DNA of 60,847 bases from CAYMGM01 sp964390005 (GTDB lineage Bacteria; Pseudomonadota; Alphaproteobacteria; UBA9219). A program made the position numbers and the translations under genes. A model generated the notes under the pieces. That model worked only from the letters and a program-made list of their open reading frames with translations, ran no database searches and was not told the DNA's origin. Each line of letters starts with the position of its first letter. Position 1 is the first letter of the stretch. Below are positions 24,574-32,476 of the stretch, piece by piece. The stretch spans positions 1 to 60,847 of the forward strand of contig CAYMGM010000011.1 of the NCBI GenBank assembly GCA_964390005.1, in the 5' to 3' direction.

Positions 24574-26064
24574 ATGGAATTGTTGCATGTGGCTGATGCC
24601 GTCGCGCGGGAAAAGAACATCGATCGCGACGAAGTGCTGGAGGCGATGGAACAGGCGATCCAAAAAGCCGGGCGCGCCAAATATGGCTATGAACACGACA
24701 TCCGCGCCGAGATTGATCGTCGCACGGGCGAAGTTCATCTGCGCCGCTATTTAGAAGTCGCCGATCCGATCGAAAACGAGTTTACGCAAATCTCGGTCAA
24801 GGCCGCGCGCAAAACCAACCCCGACGCCACCATTGGCGAATATATCATCGACGATTTGCCGCCTATCGATTTGGGCCGCATCGCCGCGCAAACGGCCAAG
24901 CAGGTCATTGTGCAAAAAGTGCGCGAAGCCGAACGTCATCGCCAGTTCTTGGAATACAAAGATCGCGTGGGCGAAATCATCAGCGGCGTCGTCAAGCGTG
25001 TCGAATATGGCAACGTGACGGTCGATCTGGGCCGCGCCGAAGCTTTGGTTTCTCGCGATGAAAGCCTGCCGCGCGAACATTTCAAAAATGGCGATCGCGT
25101 TCGCGGTTATATTTTCGACGTGCGCGAAGATCCGCGCCGCGCGCAGATTTTGATGTCGCGTACGCACCCCATGTTCATGGCGAAATTGTTCGAACAGGAA
25201 GTGCCTGAAATCTACGACGGCATCATCGAAATCAAATCGGTCGCCCGCGATCCGGGAAGCCGCGCCAAAATCGCCGTGGTGTCGAACGACAGCTCGATCG
25301 ATCCGGTTGGCGCTTGCGTCGGTATGCGCGGCAGCCGCGTTCAGGCCGTTGTGTCGGAACTGCAGGGTGAAAAAGTCGATATCATTCCGTGGTCGCAGGA
25401 TCCGGCGACGTTCGTCGTCAACGCTTTGGCGCCTGCCGAAGTGTCAAAGGTCGTTTTGGACGAAGACAGCCATCGTATGGATGTCGTGGTGCCGGACGAA
25501 CAATTGTCATTGGCCATTGGGCGTCGCGGTCAAAACGTGCGCTTGGCGTCGATGTTGACCGGTTGGGATATCGACATTCTGACGGAAAAAGAAGAATCCG
25601 AACGCCGTCAGGAAGAGCTGCGTATCCGTACCGCTTTGTTTGTCGAAGCGCTGGCGGTCGATGACGTTATCGCGCATCTTTTGGTCACCGAAGGCTTTAC
25701 GCGCGTTGAGCAGATTGTCGATACGCCGCAAGACGAATTGGCCGAAATCGAAGGCTTCGATATGGAAGTCGCCGACGAATTGCAACAGCGCGCCCGCGCC
25801 TGGCTTGCCGAAACGGCGGCCAAGAACGAAGCGCGTCGCAAAGAGTTGGGCATTGAAGATGCCGTTTTGGATTTGCCGGGCCTGTCGCTGGATATGGCGA
25901 TCAAGTTGGGCGAAAAAGACATCAAGACGCTGGACGACGTGGCCGATTTGGCTGGCGACGAACTGCGTGAAATCCTTGGTAACGACGATCTGACCGAATC
26001 GCGCGCGAATGAGATTATCATGGCCGCCCGCGCGCATTGGTTTGACGGCGATAGCCAAGCTTGA
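24574..26064 (+). CDS. nusA: Transcription termination/antitermination factor NusA
   Basis: 496 aa. Binds RNA polymerase and nascent RNA, modulating pausing, termination and antitermination. The N-terminal RNAP-binding domain (to about residue 130) is followed by an S1 domain (GEIISGVVKRVEYGNVTVDLG), then KH domains (GACVGMRGSRVQAVVSEL; LAIGRRGQNVRLASMLTG) and two C-terminal acidic helix-hairpin-helix repeats (about 350-490). GTGAGGG precedes the ATG. It heads the block nusA-ylxR-infB-rbfA-truB-rpsO. The usual upstream gene rimP is absent here. Confidence 0.98.
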   Translation: MELLHVADAVAREKNIDRDEVLEAMEQAIQKAGRAKYGYEHDIRAEIDRRTGEVHLRRYLEVADPIENEFTQISVKAARKTNPDATIGEYIIDDLPPIDLGRIAAQTAKQVIVQKVREAERHRQFLEYKDRVGEIISGVVKRVEYGNVTVDLGRAEALVSRDESLPREHFKNGDRVRGYIFDVREDPRRAQILMSRTHPMFMAKLFEQEVPEIYDGIIEIKSVARDPGSRAKIAVVSNDSSIDPVGACVGMRGSRVQAVVSELQGEKVDIIPWSQDPATFVVNALAPAEVSKVVLDEDSHRMDVVVPDEQLSLAIGRRGQNVRLASMLTGWDIDILTEKEESERRQEELRIRTALFVEALAVDDVIAHLLVTEGFTRVEQIVDTPQDELAEIEGFDMEVADELQQRARAWLAETAAKNEARRKELGIEDAVLDLPGLSLDMAIKLGEKDIKTLDDVADLAGDELREILGNDDLTESRANEIIMAARAHWFDGDSQA

Positions 26065-26090
26065 TCGGGCGATGAGGAGAACGCCACCTT

Positions 26091-26876
26091 ATGGTCATGG
26101 ACTGCGCCATACCGGAAAACGAAACCAAAGCGAGGGGCGTGATCGCCTCGCCTGTGGAGACGTTGTCGCCCGCGCCTGAAGGCGCGTGCGGGTGTGGCGG
26201 TTCTTGCGCGTGTTCGGGCGCGGCGTGCGACGATGACGAAGCCGACGATCATGAAGAGCCGTGTACCTGTGGCTCGGCGCGGCGTTGCTTGGTAACGGGC
26301 GATGTTTGCGTCAAGGCGGCGATGATCCGTTTTGTCGCGTCGCCTTCTGGCGCGATTGTGCCGGACGTCGCTGAAAAACTACCGGGCCGCGGTCTTTGGG
26401 TGCGGGCCGACCGGAAAATCTTGGACGAAGCTGTCCGTAAAAATCCTTTTACCCGTGCCATGCGTCAAGCTTGCACGGTGCCTAGCGACTTGGTTTCTTC
26501 GTTGGAAAGCCTTTTGATACGCCGCGTCCTTGATCTTTTGGGGCTTGCCAAAGCGGCGGGGATTGTCGTTTTGGGGCAGCCTCAGGTCGAAGAGGCGCTG
26601 AAGAAAAAGGCCCTGGCCGCTATTCTTTTGGCCTCTGATGCGGGCGGCGACGTGCGTAAAAAACTGGCGCGCGCGGCGTTGATCGAAACGCCTTTCCCTC
26701 GGGACGAGCTGGGCGCGGCTTTGGGGCGCGAAGCGCTGGTTTCTATTGGTTTGCGGGATCATCCTTTGGTCGAGGCTTTGGGCACGTCGTTAGCCCGCCT
26801 GTTCGGCGTGATGGGGGATGAAGCTTCCTGCGTTTCTGTTTTAAAGACGACTAACGGTGATTGTGAAAAGCCATGA
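26091..26876 (+). CDS. YlxR (DUF448) - L7Ae-like RNA-binding protein with Cys-rich N-terminus
   Basis: 261 aa. The YlxR domain is at about residues 58-115 (RRCLVTGDVCVKAAMIRFVA, then KLPGRGLWVRADR), followed by an L7Ae/L30e-like domain (about 145-235: LGLAKAAGIVVLGQPQVEEA, AAILLASDAGGDVRKKL). The fusion is common in alphaproteobacteria between nusA and infB. Residues 33-63 are unusual: CGCGGSCACSGAAC, an acidic stretch, and CTCG, giving many Cys in a short span and suggesting metal binding (inference). GAGGAGA precedes ATG 26091. The stop overlaps the infB start by 4 bp. Confidence 0.9.
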   Translation: MVMDCAIPENETKARGVIASPVETLSPAPEGACGCGGSCACSGAACDDDEADDHEEPCTCGSARRCLVTGDVCVKAAMIRFVASPSGAIVPDVAEKLPGRGLWVRADRKILDEAVRKNPFTRAMRQACTVPSDLVSSLESLLIRRVLDLLGLAKAAGIVVLGQPQVEEALKKKALAAILLASDAGGDVRKKLARAALIETPFPRDELGAALGREALVSIGLRDHPLVEALGTSLARLFGVMGDEASCVSVLKTTNGDCEKP

Positions 26877-29527
26877 ATGAAGAAAAACCGAAAAAAGTTT
26901 TAAGCCTTGGCGATAAACCGAAGCTGGAGCTGAAAAAGCCTATCAAAACGGATGGCGCAGGGGCAGCGGGCTCGGTGCGGCAAAGCTTCTCTCATGGCCG
27001 CACCAACACGGTCGCTGTCGAGGTTAAGCGCAAACGCACCGTTCGTCCGACAGAAGTGGAAGCGTCTTCATCGAAAGCATCCGGCGCTGCCGCGCCGCGT
27101 ACGGAAGATCCCGGCGCTCGCCAGCTAACGCAGGGCGAGCGCGATGCACGTATGCGCGCACTGCGTGGCGCCGTTTTAGAAAACGAACAGCGTAAAAAAG
27201 ACGCGCCGTCTCAGGCTGCCGATACGCCGCAAGAGACATTAGCGTCAAACGAGCCCGCAGCGCCGCCGATGAGCGAGCGTGAGCGTCTGCGTCTGCGCGA
27301 ATTGGAAGAATTGCGCAGCATTCAAGATCAAGAACGCACCGAAAACGAACGTCGCCGTCAAGAAGACGAGCAACGTGCGCGCAATTGGTCGGCGCAAAAG
27401 CGCGATGGTGATAAGGCTGGGGCAAAACCCGCCGCCGATAAAGGCGCGGCAACGCCAGCCACCAAAGCGCGCGATTTGGCCGCGCGTCATGGCTTCGCGA
27501 CAAGCGAAGAGGAAGACGACAGCGGCGCGCGTCGTGGCCGTTCAAACCGTGGGGGCGCAGCCGCGCCCGCACCGCGTAAAAACAGCGGTGGCGCTGGGGC
27601 AGGCGAGCGTCGCCGCACCGGCAAAATGACGGTAACGCAAGCCTTGTCCGACGACGAGGAGGGCGGTGGGCGTCATCGTTCATTGGCGTCGATGCGTCGC
27701 CGCCAAGAGCGCGAACGTCGTCAGGCCATGCAGAACCAAGAACAGGTCAAAATTACGCGTGATGTCGTCATTCCTGAAGTCATCACGGTGCAGGAATTGG
27801 CCAATCGTATGGCCGAACGCGGCGCGGACGTTATCAAATCTTTGATGAAAATGGGCGTTATGGCGACGATTACGCAGAATATCGACGCCGACACCGCGGA
27901 ATTGATTGCGACCGAGTTCGGGCATCGCGTCAAGCGCGTGACGGAAGCCGATGTCGAATCGGTGATCGCGACCGAAGACGATACGCAAGAAAGCTTGAAG
28001 GCGCGTCCGCCCGTCGTGACCGTTATGGGCCACGTTGACCACGGTAAGACATCGCTTCTTGACGCTTTGCGCGAAGCCAATGTTGTTGCGGGCGAAGCGG
28101 GCGGCATTACGCAGCATATCGGCGCGTATCAGGTTGTGTTGCCGGAACCGGCGCACGGGTTTGATCGCATTACCTTTATTGACACGCCGGGCCACGCCGC
28201 CTTTACCGAAATGCGTGCGCGCGGGGCGAACATCACCGATATCGTCGTGTTGGTCGTGGCTGCCGATGACGGCATCATGCCGCAAACGATTGAAGCCATT
28301 CGCCATGCGCAAGCCGCGAAAGCGCCGATGGTCGTCGCGATCAATAAATGCGATTTGCCAACGGCCAATCCGATGCGCGTCCGTCAGGAATTGCTGCAAT
28401 ATGACGTTCAGGTCGAAGAAATGGGCGGCGATGTGTTGTCTGTCGAAATCTCGGCCAAGAAGCGTATTGGCCTTGATAAGCTGAAGGACACCATTTTGCT
28501 TCAGGCCGAAATCATGGATCTGAAAGCGAACCCCGATCGTCCGGCAGAAGGCGCTGTGATCGAAGCGAAGATGGAACGTGGACGCGGCTCGGTCGCGACT
28601 GTGTTGATGCGTCGCGGCACGTTGCATGTCGGCGATATTTTCGTCGCAGGCAGCGAATGGGGCCGTGTGCGAGCGTTGATCGACGATCACGGCAAAAACG
28701 TGGTCAAAGCGGGCCCTGCCATGCCGGTCGAAGTCGTCGGTTTGAACAGCACACCTGTCGCAGGCGATGAGCTGACCGCGGTGCCGAACGAAGCCAAGGC
28801 GCGCGAAATCAGTGAGTTCCGCCAACGTCGCCGTCGTATGGTTCAGGCTGCGGCCAACAAGCGCGGCACGCTTGAGCAGATGTTGGAAGACATCAAGACC
28901 GGCACAGTCAAAGAATTGACCCTTGTCATCAAGGGCGACGTGCATGGCTCGGTCGAAGCCTTGAAGACATCGCTGACGAAACTGACGCTGGACAATGTCG
29001 AAGTCAAAGTGCGCATCTTGGATGCGGCGGTCGGCCCGATTACGGAATCCGACGTGACGCTTGCCAATGCTTCGAAGGCGCTGATCGTCGGCTTTAACGT
29101 GCGCGCCAATTCGCAAGCGCGCGATATGGCCAAGCGTGACGGCGTTGAGATCCGCTATTACTCGATCATCTATAACGTCATCGACGATGTGAAAGCGGCG
29201 CTGACCGGCATGCTCTCGCCTGATCTGCGTGAGAAATTCCTTGGCAACGCGCAAATCCAGCAGGTCTTCAACATCACGCGCGTCGGCAAGGTCGCGGGTT
29301 GTAAGGTTACGGAAGGTATCGTCAAACGCGGCGCCAAGGTGCGCTTGCTGCGCGATAACGTCGTGATCCACGAAGGCACGCTGAAAACCCTGAAGCGCTT
29401 GAAAGACGAAGTCAAAGAAGTGCGCGAAGGCTTTGAATGCGGCATGGCGTTTGAAAACTATGACGACATCAAAGAAGGCGATGTGATCGAGTGCTTTGAA
29501 ATGGAAGAAATTGCACGTCAGCTGTAA
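26873..29527 (+). CDS. infB: Translation initiation factor IF-2
   Basis: 884 aa. GTPase that delivers initiator tRNA to the 30S subunit. A long charged, helical N-terminal part (Arg/Glu-rich, about 1-300) is followed by the conserved N2 segment (ITVQELANRMAERGADVIKS), then the G domain with G1 GHVDHGKTSLLDAL, G3 DTPGHAAF and G4 NKCD, and the C-terminal domains ending in EEIARQL. ATGA overlap with ylxR implies coupling. The spacer to rbfA carries a 7-bp-period repeat. Confidence 0.98.
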   Translation: MNEEKPKKVLSLGDKPKLELKKPIKTDGAGAAGSVRQSFSHGRTNTVAVEVKRKRTVRPTEVEASSSKASGAAAPRTEDPGARQLTQGERDARMRALRGAVLENEQRKKDAPSQAADTPQETLASNEPAAPPMSERERLRLRELEELRSIQDQERTENERRRQEDEQRARNWSAQKRDGDKAGAKPAADKGAATPATKARDLAARHGFATSEEEDDSGARRGRSNRGGAAAPAPRKNSGGAGAGERRRTGKMTVTQALSDDEEGGGRHRSLASMRRRQERERRQAMQNQEQVKITRDVVIPEVITVQELANRMAERGADVIKSLMKMGVMATITQNIDADTAELIATEFGHRVKRVTEADVESVIATEDDTQESLKARPPVVTVMGHVDHGKTSLLDALREANVVAGEAGGITQHIGAYQVVLPEPAHGFDRITFIDTPGHAAFTEMRARGANITDIVVLVVAADDGIMPQTIEAIRHAQAAKAPMVVAINKCDLPTANPMRVRQELLQYDVQVEEMGGDVLSVEISAKKRIGLDKLKDTILLQAEIMDLKANPDRPAEGAVIEAKMERGRGSVATVLMRRGTLHVGDIFVAGSEWGRVRALIDDHGKNVVKAGPAMPVEVVGLNSTPVAGDELTAVPNEAKAREISEFRQRRRRMVQAAANKRGTLEQMLEDIKTGTVKELTLVIKGDVHGSVEALKTSLTKLTLDNVEVKVRILDAAVGPITESDVTLANASKALIVGFNVRANSQARDMAKRDGVEIRYYSIIYNVIDDVKAALTGMLSPDLREKFLGNAQIQQVFNITRVGKVAGCKVTEGIVKRGAKVRLLRDNVVIHEGTLKTLKRLKDEVKEVREGFECGMAFENYDDIKEGDVIECFEMEEIARQL

Positions 29528-29560
29528 GGCGGCATTCGGCATTTGGCATTTGGGGAGGAG
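29528..29560 (+). repeat. 7-bp-period repeat in front of rbfA
   Basis: GGCGGCATTCGGCATTTGGC, then ATTTGGGGAGGAG, begins at the base after the infB stop. It has the same NNGGCAT units as the flanks of the S23-type gene. Its 3' end (GGGGAGGAG) serves as the rbfA ribosome-binding site. Confidence 0.65.
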
Positions 29561-29564
29561 CAAC

Positions 29565-29981
29565 GTGCGTAGTCAACGGCAGTTACGGGTAGGGGAAATG
29601 ATCCGTCACGCGCTGGCCGATGTGTTGGCCCGCGGCGATGTGCCTTGGCCTGCCTCGGCTCCGATGCCCATGATTACCGTGACCGAAGTGCAAGTCAGCC
29701 CCGATCTGCGCAATGCGACCGCCTATATTATGCCTATGGGTACGTCGGGCGAGCAAAGCGCCAAAGAGGTCGTGCGGCAGTTAAACGATACGGTTCGATT
29801 CTTCCGGCATGCTCTGGCTGGGGCGGTTAAGTTGCGCTATGTGCCGACGCTTGTTTTTCGCGCCGACAATACGCTTGAATATGCCGGGAATATCGAGCGC
29901 ATCCTCCACGATCCCGCCGTCGCCAAAGATTTGGCCAAGCCTGCGCCGCAGGCCGATGACGACGAAGACGATTTCCAATAA
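29565..29981 (+). CDS. rbfA: 30S ribosome-binding factor RbfA
   Basis: 138 aa from GTG 29565. Matures the 30S subunit through the 5' end region of 16S rRNA. Family pattern: QLRVGEMIRHALADVLARG, then ITVTEVQVSPDLRNATAYIMP, a long helix, and VPTLVFRADNTLEY; the C-terminus is acidic. GTG is chosen because GGGGAGGAG lies 4 bases upstream and no ATG fits. It starts 37 bp after infB; truB follows 16 bp later. Confidence 0.95.
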   Translation: MRSQRQLRVGEMIRHALADVLARGDVPWPASAPMPMITVTEVQVSPDLRNATAYIMPMGTSGEQSAKEVVRQLNDTVRFFRHALAGAVKLRYVPTLVFRADNTLEYAGNIERILHDPAVAKDLAKPAPQADDDEDDFQ

Positions 29982-29997
29982 AGCGCCGGAGATAAAA

Positions 29998-30918
29998 GTG
30001 ACAATCGAAAAACCCGTGCGCAAGCCCGTCCATGGCTGGCTGGTTTTGGATAAACCTTTGGGCCTGACCTCGACGCAGGCTTTGGGCAAGGCGCGCCGCT
30101 TGATGGGCGGTAAAAAGGTCGGCCATGCCGGGACGCTGGATCCGCTGGCAACGGGTATTTTGCCGCTGGCCTTTGGCGAGGCAACCAAAATGGTTCCCTA
30201 TGTCATGGATGGCGACAAAGAATATGTCTTTACCGTTCGCTGGGGGCAGCAGCGCACGACAGACGATGCCGAAGGGCCTGTTTGTGCCGAAAGCGATGTC
30301 CGGCCCGACAGGGCGGCTCTTTTAGCTGCGCTTCCCGATTTTATGGGCGAGATCAGCCAGATACCGCCGCAATTCTCGGCCATTAAGCAAAATGGCGAAC
30401 GCGCTTACGATATTGCGCGATCAGGCGGCGATGTCGATCTGCCGCCGCGGCAGGTCATGATTTATGCCTTTGATCTTGTTGAAATCATTGACGAAGACAC
30501 GGCTGTTTTTCGTGTTTTGTGCGGCAAAGGGACCTATGTGCGGGCCTTGGCGCGCGATTTGGCCATTGCTTTGGGCACGGTCGGGCATGTCACGGCCTTG
30601 CGCCGGACCCGGGTGGGGCCTTTTTCGATTGAAAACGCGATTTCTCTGGAAAAGTTAGAGGATTTAGCGCATAAGGAGGCCGCCTTAACGGCATTGCTGG
30701 CGATCGGAGATGCACTGGACGACATCCCGGTCATGCCCTTGACCGCCAGTGAAGCGCAAAGCCTGCGCACAGGCCAAAGCCTTTTGATCAGGCCGCAACA
30801 CAGGGATCTTTTAGACGCGTCGGTGATTTTCGCCGCGCATCAAGGAACCCCCGTCGCGCTGCTTGAGCCTAAAGGCGGAAGCTTCCGGGTTTTGCGTGGA
30901 TTCCATTTTAACGACTAA
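29998..30918 (+). CDS. truB: tRNA pseudouridine-55 synthase TruB
   Basis: 306 aa. Makes pseudouridine 55 in the T loop of tRNAs. Family features: GWLVLDKPLGLTSTQAL, the catalytic Asp in GHAGTLDPLATGILPLAFG, KEYVFTVRWG and CGKGTYVRALARDLA. The C-terminus has a PUA-like end (FRVLRGF). GTG 29998 is chosen because CCGGAG lies about 7 bases upstream; an open frame extends back inside rbfA without a better start. Confidence 0.96.
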   Translation: MTIEKPVRKPVHGWLVLDKPLGLTSTQALGKARRLMGGKKVGHAGTLDPLATGILPLAFGEATKMVPYVMDGDKEYVFTVRWGQQRTTDDAEGPVCAESDVRPDRAALLAALPDFMGEISQIPPQFSAIKQNGERAYDIARSGGDVDLPPRQVMIYAFDLVEIIDEDTAVFRVLCGKGTYVRALARDLAIALGTVGHVTALRRTRVGPFSIENAISLEKLEDLAHKEAALTALLAIGDALDDIPVMPLTASEAQSLRTGQSLLIRPQHRDLLDASVIFAAHQGTPVALLEPKGGSFRVLRGFHFND

Positions 30919-30935
30919 AATAAAGGAGAAAACCG

Positions 30936-31205
30936 ATGTCGATTTCGCAGGCTGAAAAGAAAGAAGCCATTACCAAGTTTGCCCGCAGCAAGAACGACAC
31001 GGGGTCGCCCGAAGTTCAAATCGCTTTGCTAACACAGCGCATCAACCACCTGACCGAACATTTCGCGACGCATAAGAAAGACCATCATTCGCGTCGTGGT
31101 TTGCTGAAGCTGGTTGGCAACCGTCGCAGCCTTTTGAACTATTTGAAGGCCTCGGATGTGAAAGCTTACGAAAAGCTGATTGCTGAATTGGGTCTGCGTA
31201 AGTAA
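30936..31205 (+). CDS. rpsO: 30S ribosomal protein S15
   Basis: 89 aa, exact family length. Primary 16S rRNA-binding protein of the 30S platform. Conserved stretches: DTGSPEVQIALLTQRINHLT and HHSRRGLLKLVGNRRSLLNY. AAAGGAG precedes the ATG. It follows truB by 17 bp and closes the nusA operon. The usual next gene, pnp, is displaced by two extra genes. Confidence 0.98.
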   Translation: MSISQAEKKEAITKFARSKNDTGSPEVQIALLTQRINHLTEHFATHKKDHHSRRGLLKLVGNRRSLLNYLKASDVKAYEKLIAELGLRK

Positions 31206-31216
31206 GAAATGTTGGC

Positions 31217-31249
31217 GGGGCGGCCAATCAGGTCGTCCCAGCCGCTTTT
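31217..31249 (+). terminator. Probable terminator of rpsO
   Basis: GGGGCGGCC pairs with GGTCGTCCC (two G-T pairs) around AATCA, followed after AGCCGC by TTTT. It lies just after the rpsO stop. Confidence 0.5.
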
Positions 31250-31288
31250 CATGGGGAAAAGTGGTGTCGGTCGGGTAAGATAGGATAC

Positions 31289-31750
31289 ATGCAGGGTTTG
31301 GAAATCTCAGATACAATCCATCCGCAAGATTTGGCGTTTATCGAAGGACGGCTGGCCGCGAACGCCGTGGCAAACAATGCGCCGCCTTATATCCCCCAAG
31401 ATTTGATCGTGATACAGCGCGACGACGCGCAAAAGATTATCGGCGGCCTGACGGGTTATACCGTTTGGAACTGGCTGTATGTCGATAATTTGTGGGTCGA
31501 TCCCGCGCATCGCCAGCAAGGCTTGGCACGCCGCTTGATGGCTGCCGCCGAAGTCGAAGCACAAAAGCGCGGCTGTCACGATGCCTATCTTTGGACCGAA
31601 AGTTTCGAAGGGCTCAGCTTTTATCCCAAGCTTGGTTACAGCCCTTTTATCGTAAAGCCCGATTTTCCCAACGGCTTTACGCGCACAGGTTTTATGAAGA
31701 AGATCGTCGCAACAGGGCAGGAAGGGGAGCGCAAATGGAACGTTTGCTGA
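31289..31750 (+). CDS. GNAT family N-acetyltransferase
   Basis: 153 aa. Acetyl-CoA-dependent acetyltransferase fold. The acetyl-CoA-binding motif A is LYVDNLWVDPAHRQQGLARR with LMAAAEVEAQKRGC, followed by motif B (YLWTESFEGLSFYPKLGYS). Substrate unknown. Its end overlaps the next gene by 16 bp. GNAT plus C39-like peptidase occurs as a single fused protein in other proteobacteria; here the two parts are separate but coupled. Confidence 0.88.
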   Translation: MQGLEISDTIHPQDLAFIEGRLAANAVANNAPPYIPQDLIVIQRDDAQKIIGGLTGYTVWNWLYVDNLWVDPAHRQQGLARRLMAAAEVEAQKRGCHDAYLWTESFEGLSFYPKLGYSPFIVKPDFPNGFTRTGFMKKIVATGQEGERKWNVC

Positions 31751-32397
31751 AAAACCCCGGCCTTGTCGAAAATGCGCCGGATCAGACCAGTTGTTTTTTG
31801 GCCTGCATTCAAATGTTTATGCGCACGAAAAACGGCGGGCGTGTTTACAGCTTTGACGAAATTGACGCTATCCAGAATAGAAAACCAGGATACTATTCTT
31901 GGGAATTCGCCATGCTTGAACGATTGGCGCGTGAAGGGTTTGAGATTGAGAATATCTGGGACTTTTCATTGAAAAGGTTCTTGGCCGAAAAAGAAGATTA
32001 TCTTCTTGCCTTTTATGGTGCTGAAGGCGCCGCAGACGTTATTCGTCATTCTGACATGGATGCCGTCATGGCGGCGGCAAAGGCCTATTCTCAAAGCGCG
32101 ATGGCTCGCTATTCGGAACGCATGCCGACGCTTGACGATATCCGCCATTCGATCGATGCTGGCTGGTATATGATCGCCAACATCAATCAGCATGTTTTGC
32201 AGGCCAATCCTGGCGTCGGGATGCACAGCGTTTTTGTTTACGGTTATAGCGAGCGCGGCGTACGCCTTCATAATCCTGGTCCTCCGGCGACGGAAGCCTC
32301 GGAGATCGCGTGGGATCTCTTTGACAAGGCTTGGTCGTCGCCGAACCAAAGAACACGGCAGCTGATCCGCGCGAGAAGCTGCGAAAAAGTTTCATGA
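31735..32397 (+). CDS. Peptidase C39-like (papain-fold) protein
   Basis: 220 aa from ATG 31735, which has GGAAGGGGAG upstream and overlaps the GNAT gene. The likely catalytic Cys is in APDQTSCFLACIQMFMR (about residue 17), and the later His is in GMHSVFVYGYSERGVRLHNPG, matching the Cys-His arrangement of the C39-like fold, where the substrate is often unknown. There is no signal peptide, so it is cytoplasmic. The pair lies between rpsO and pnp. Confidence 0.72.
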   Translation: MERLLKNPGLVENAPDQTSCFLACIQMFMRTKNGGRVYSFDEIDAIQNRKPGYYSWEFAMLERLAREGFEIENIWDFSLKRFLAEKEDYLLAFYGAEGAADVIRHSDMDAVMAAAKAYSQSAMARYSERMPTLDDIRHSIDAGWYMIANINQHVLQANPGVGMHSVFVYGYSERGVRLHNPGPPATEASEIAWDLFDKAWSSPNQRTRQLIRARSCEKVS

Positions 32398-32476
32398 AGC
32401 AGATCGCAACATGAAAAGGCCGTTCGTCAATGGGGATGAACGGGACGTCACAACAAGTAAAGGAAGACGGAAAACA

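Noticed and set aside
27680..29563. 627-codon minus-strand open frame across infB
   Set aside because: Antisense shadow of infB; composition rich in His, Arg and Phe with no family resemblance.
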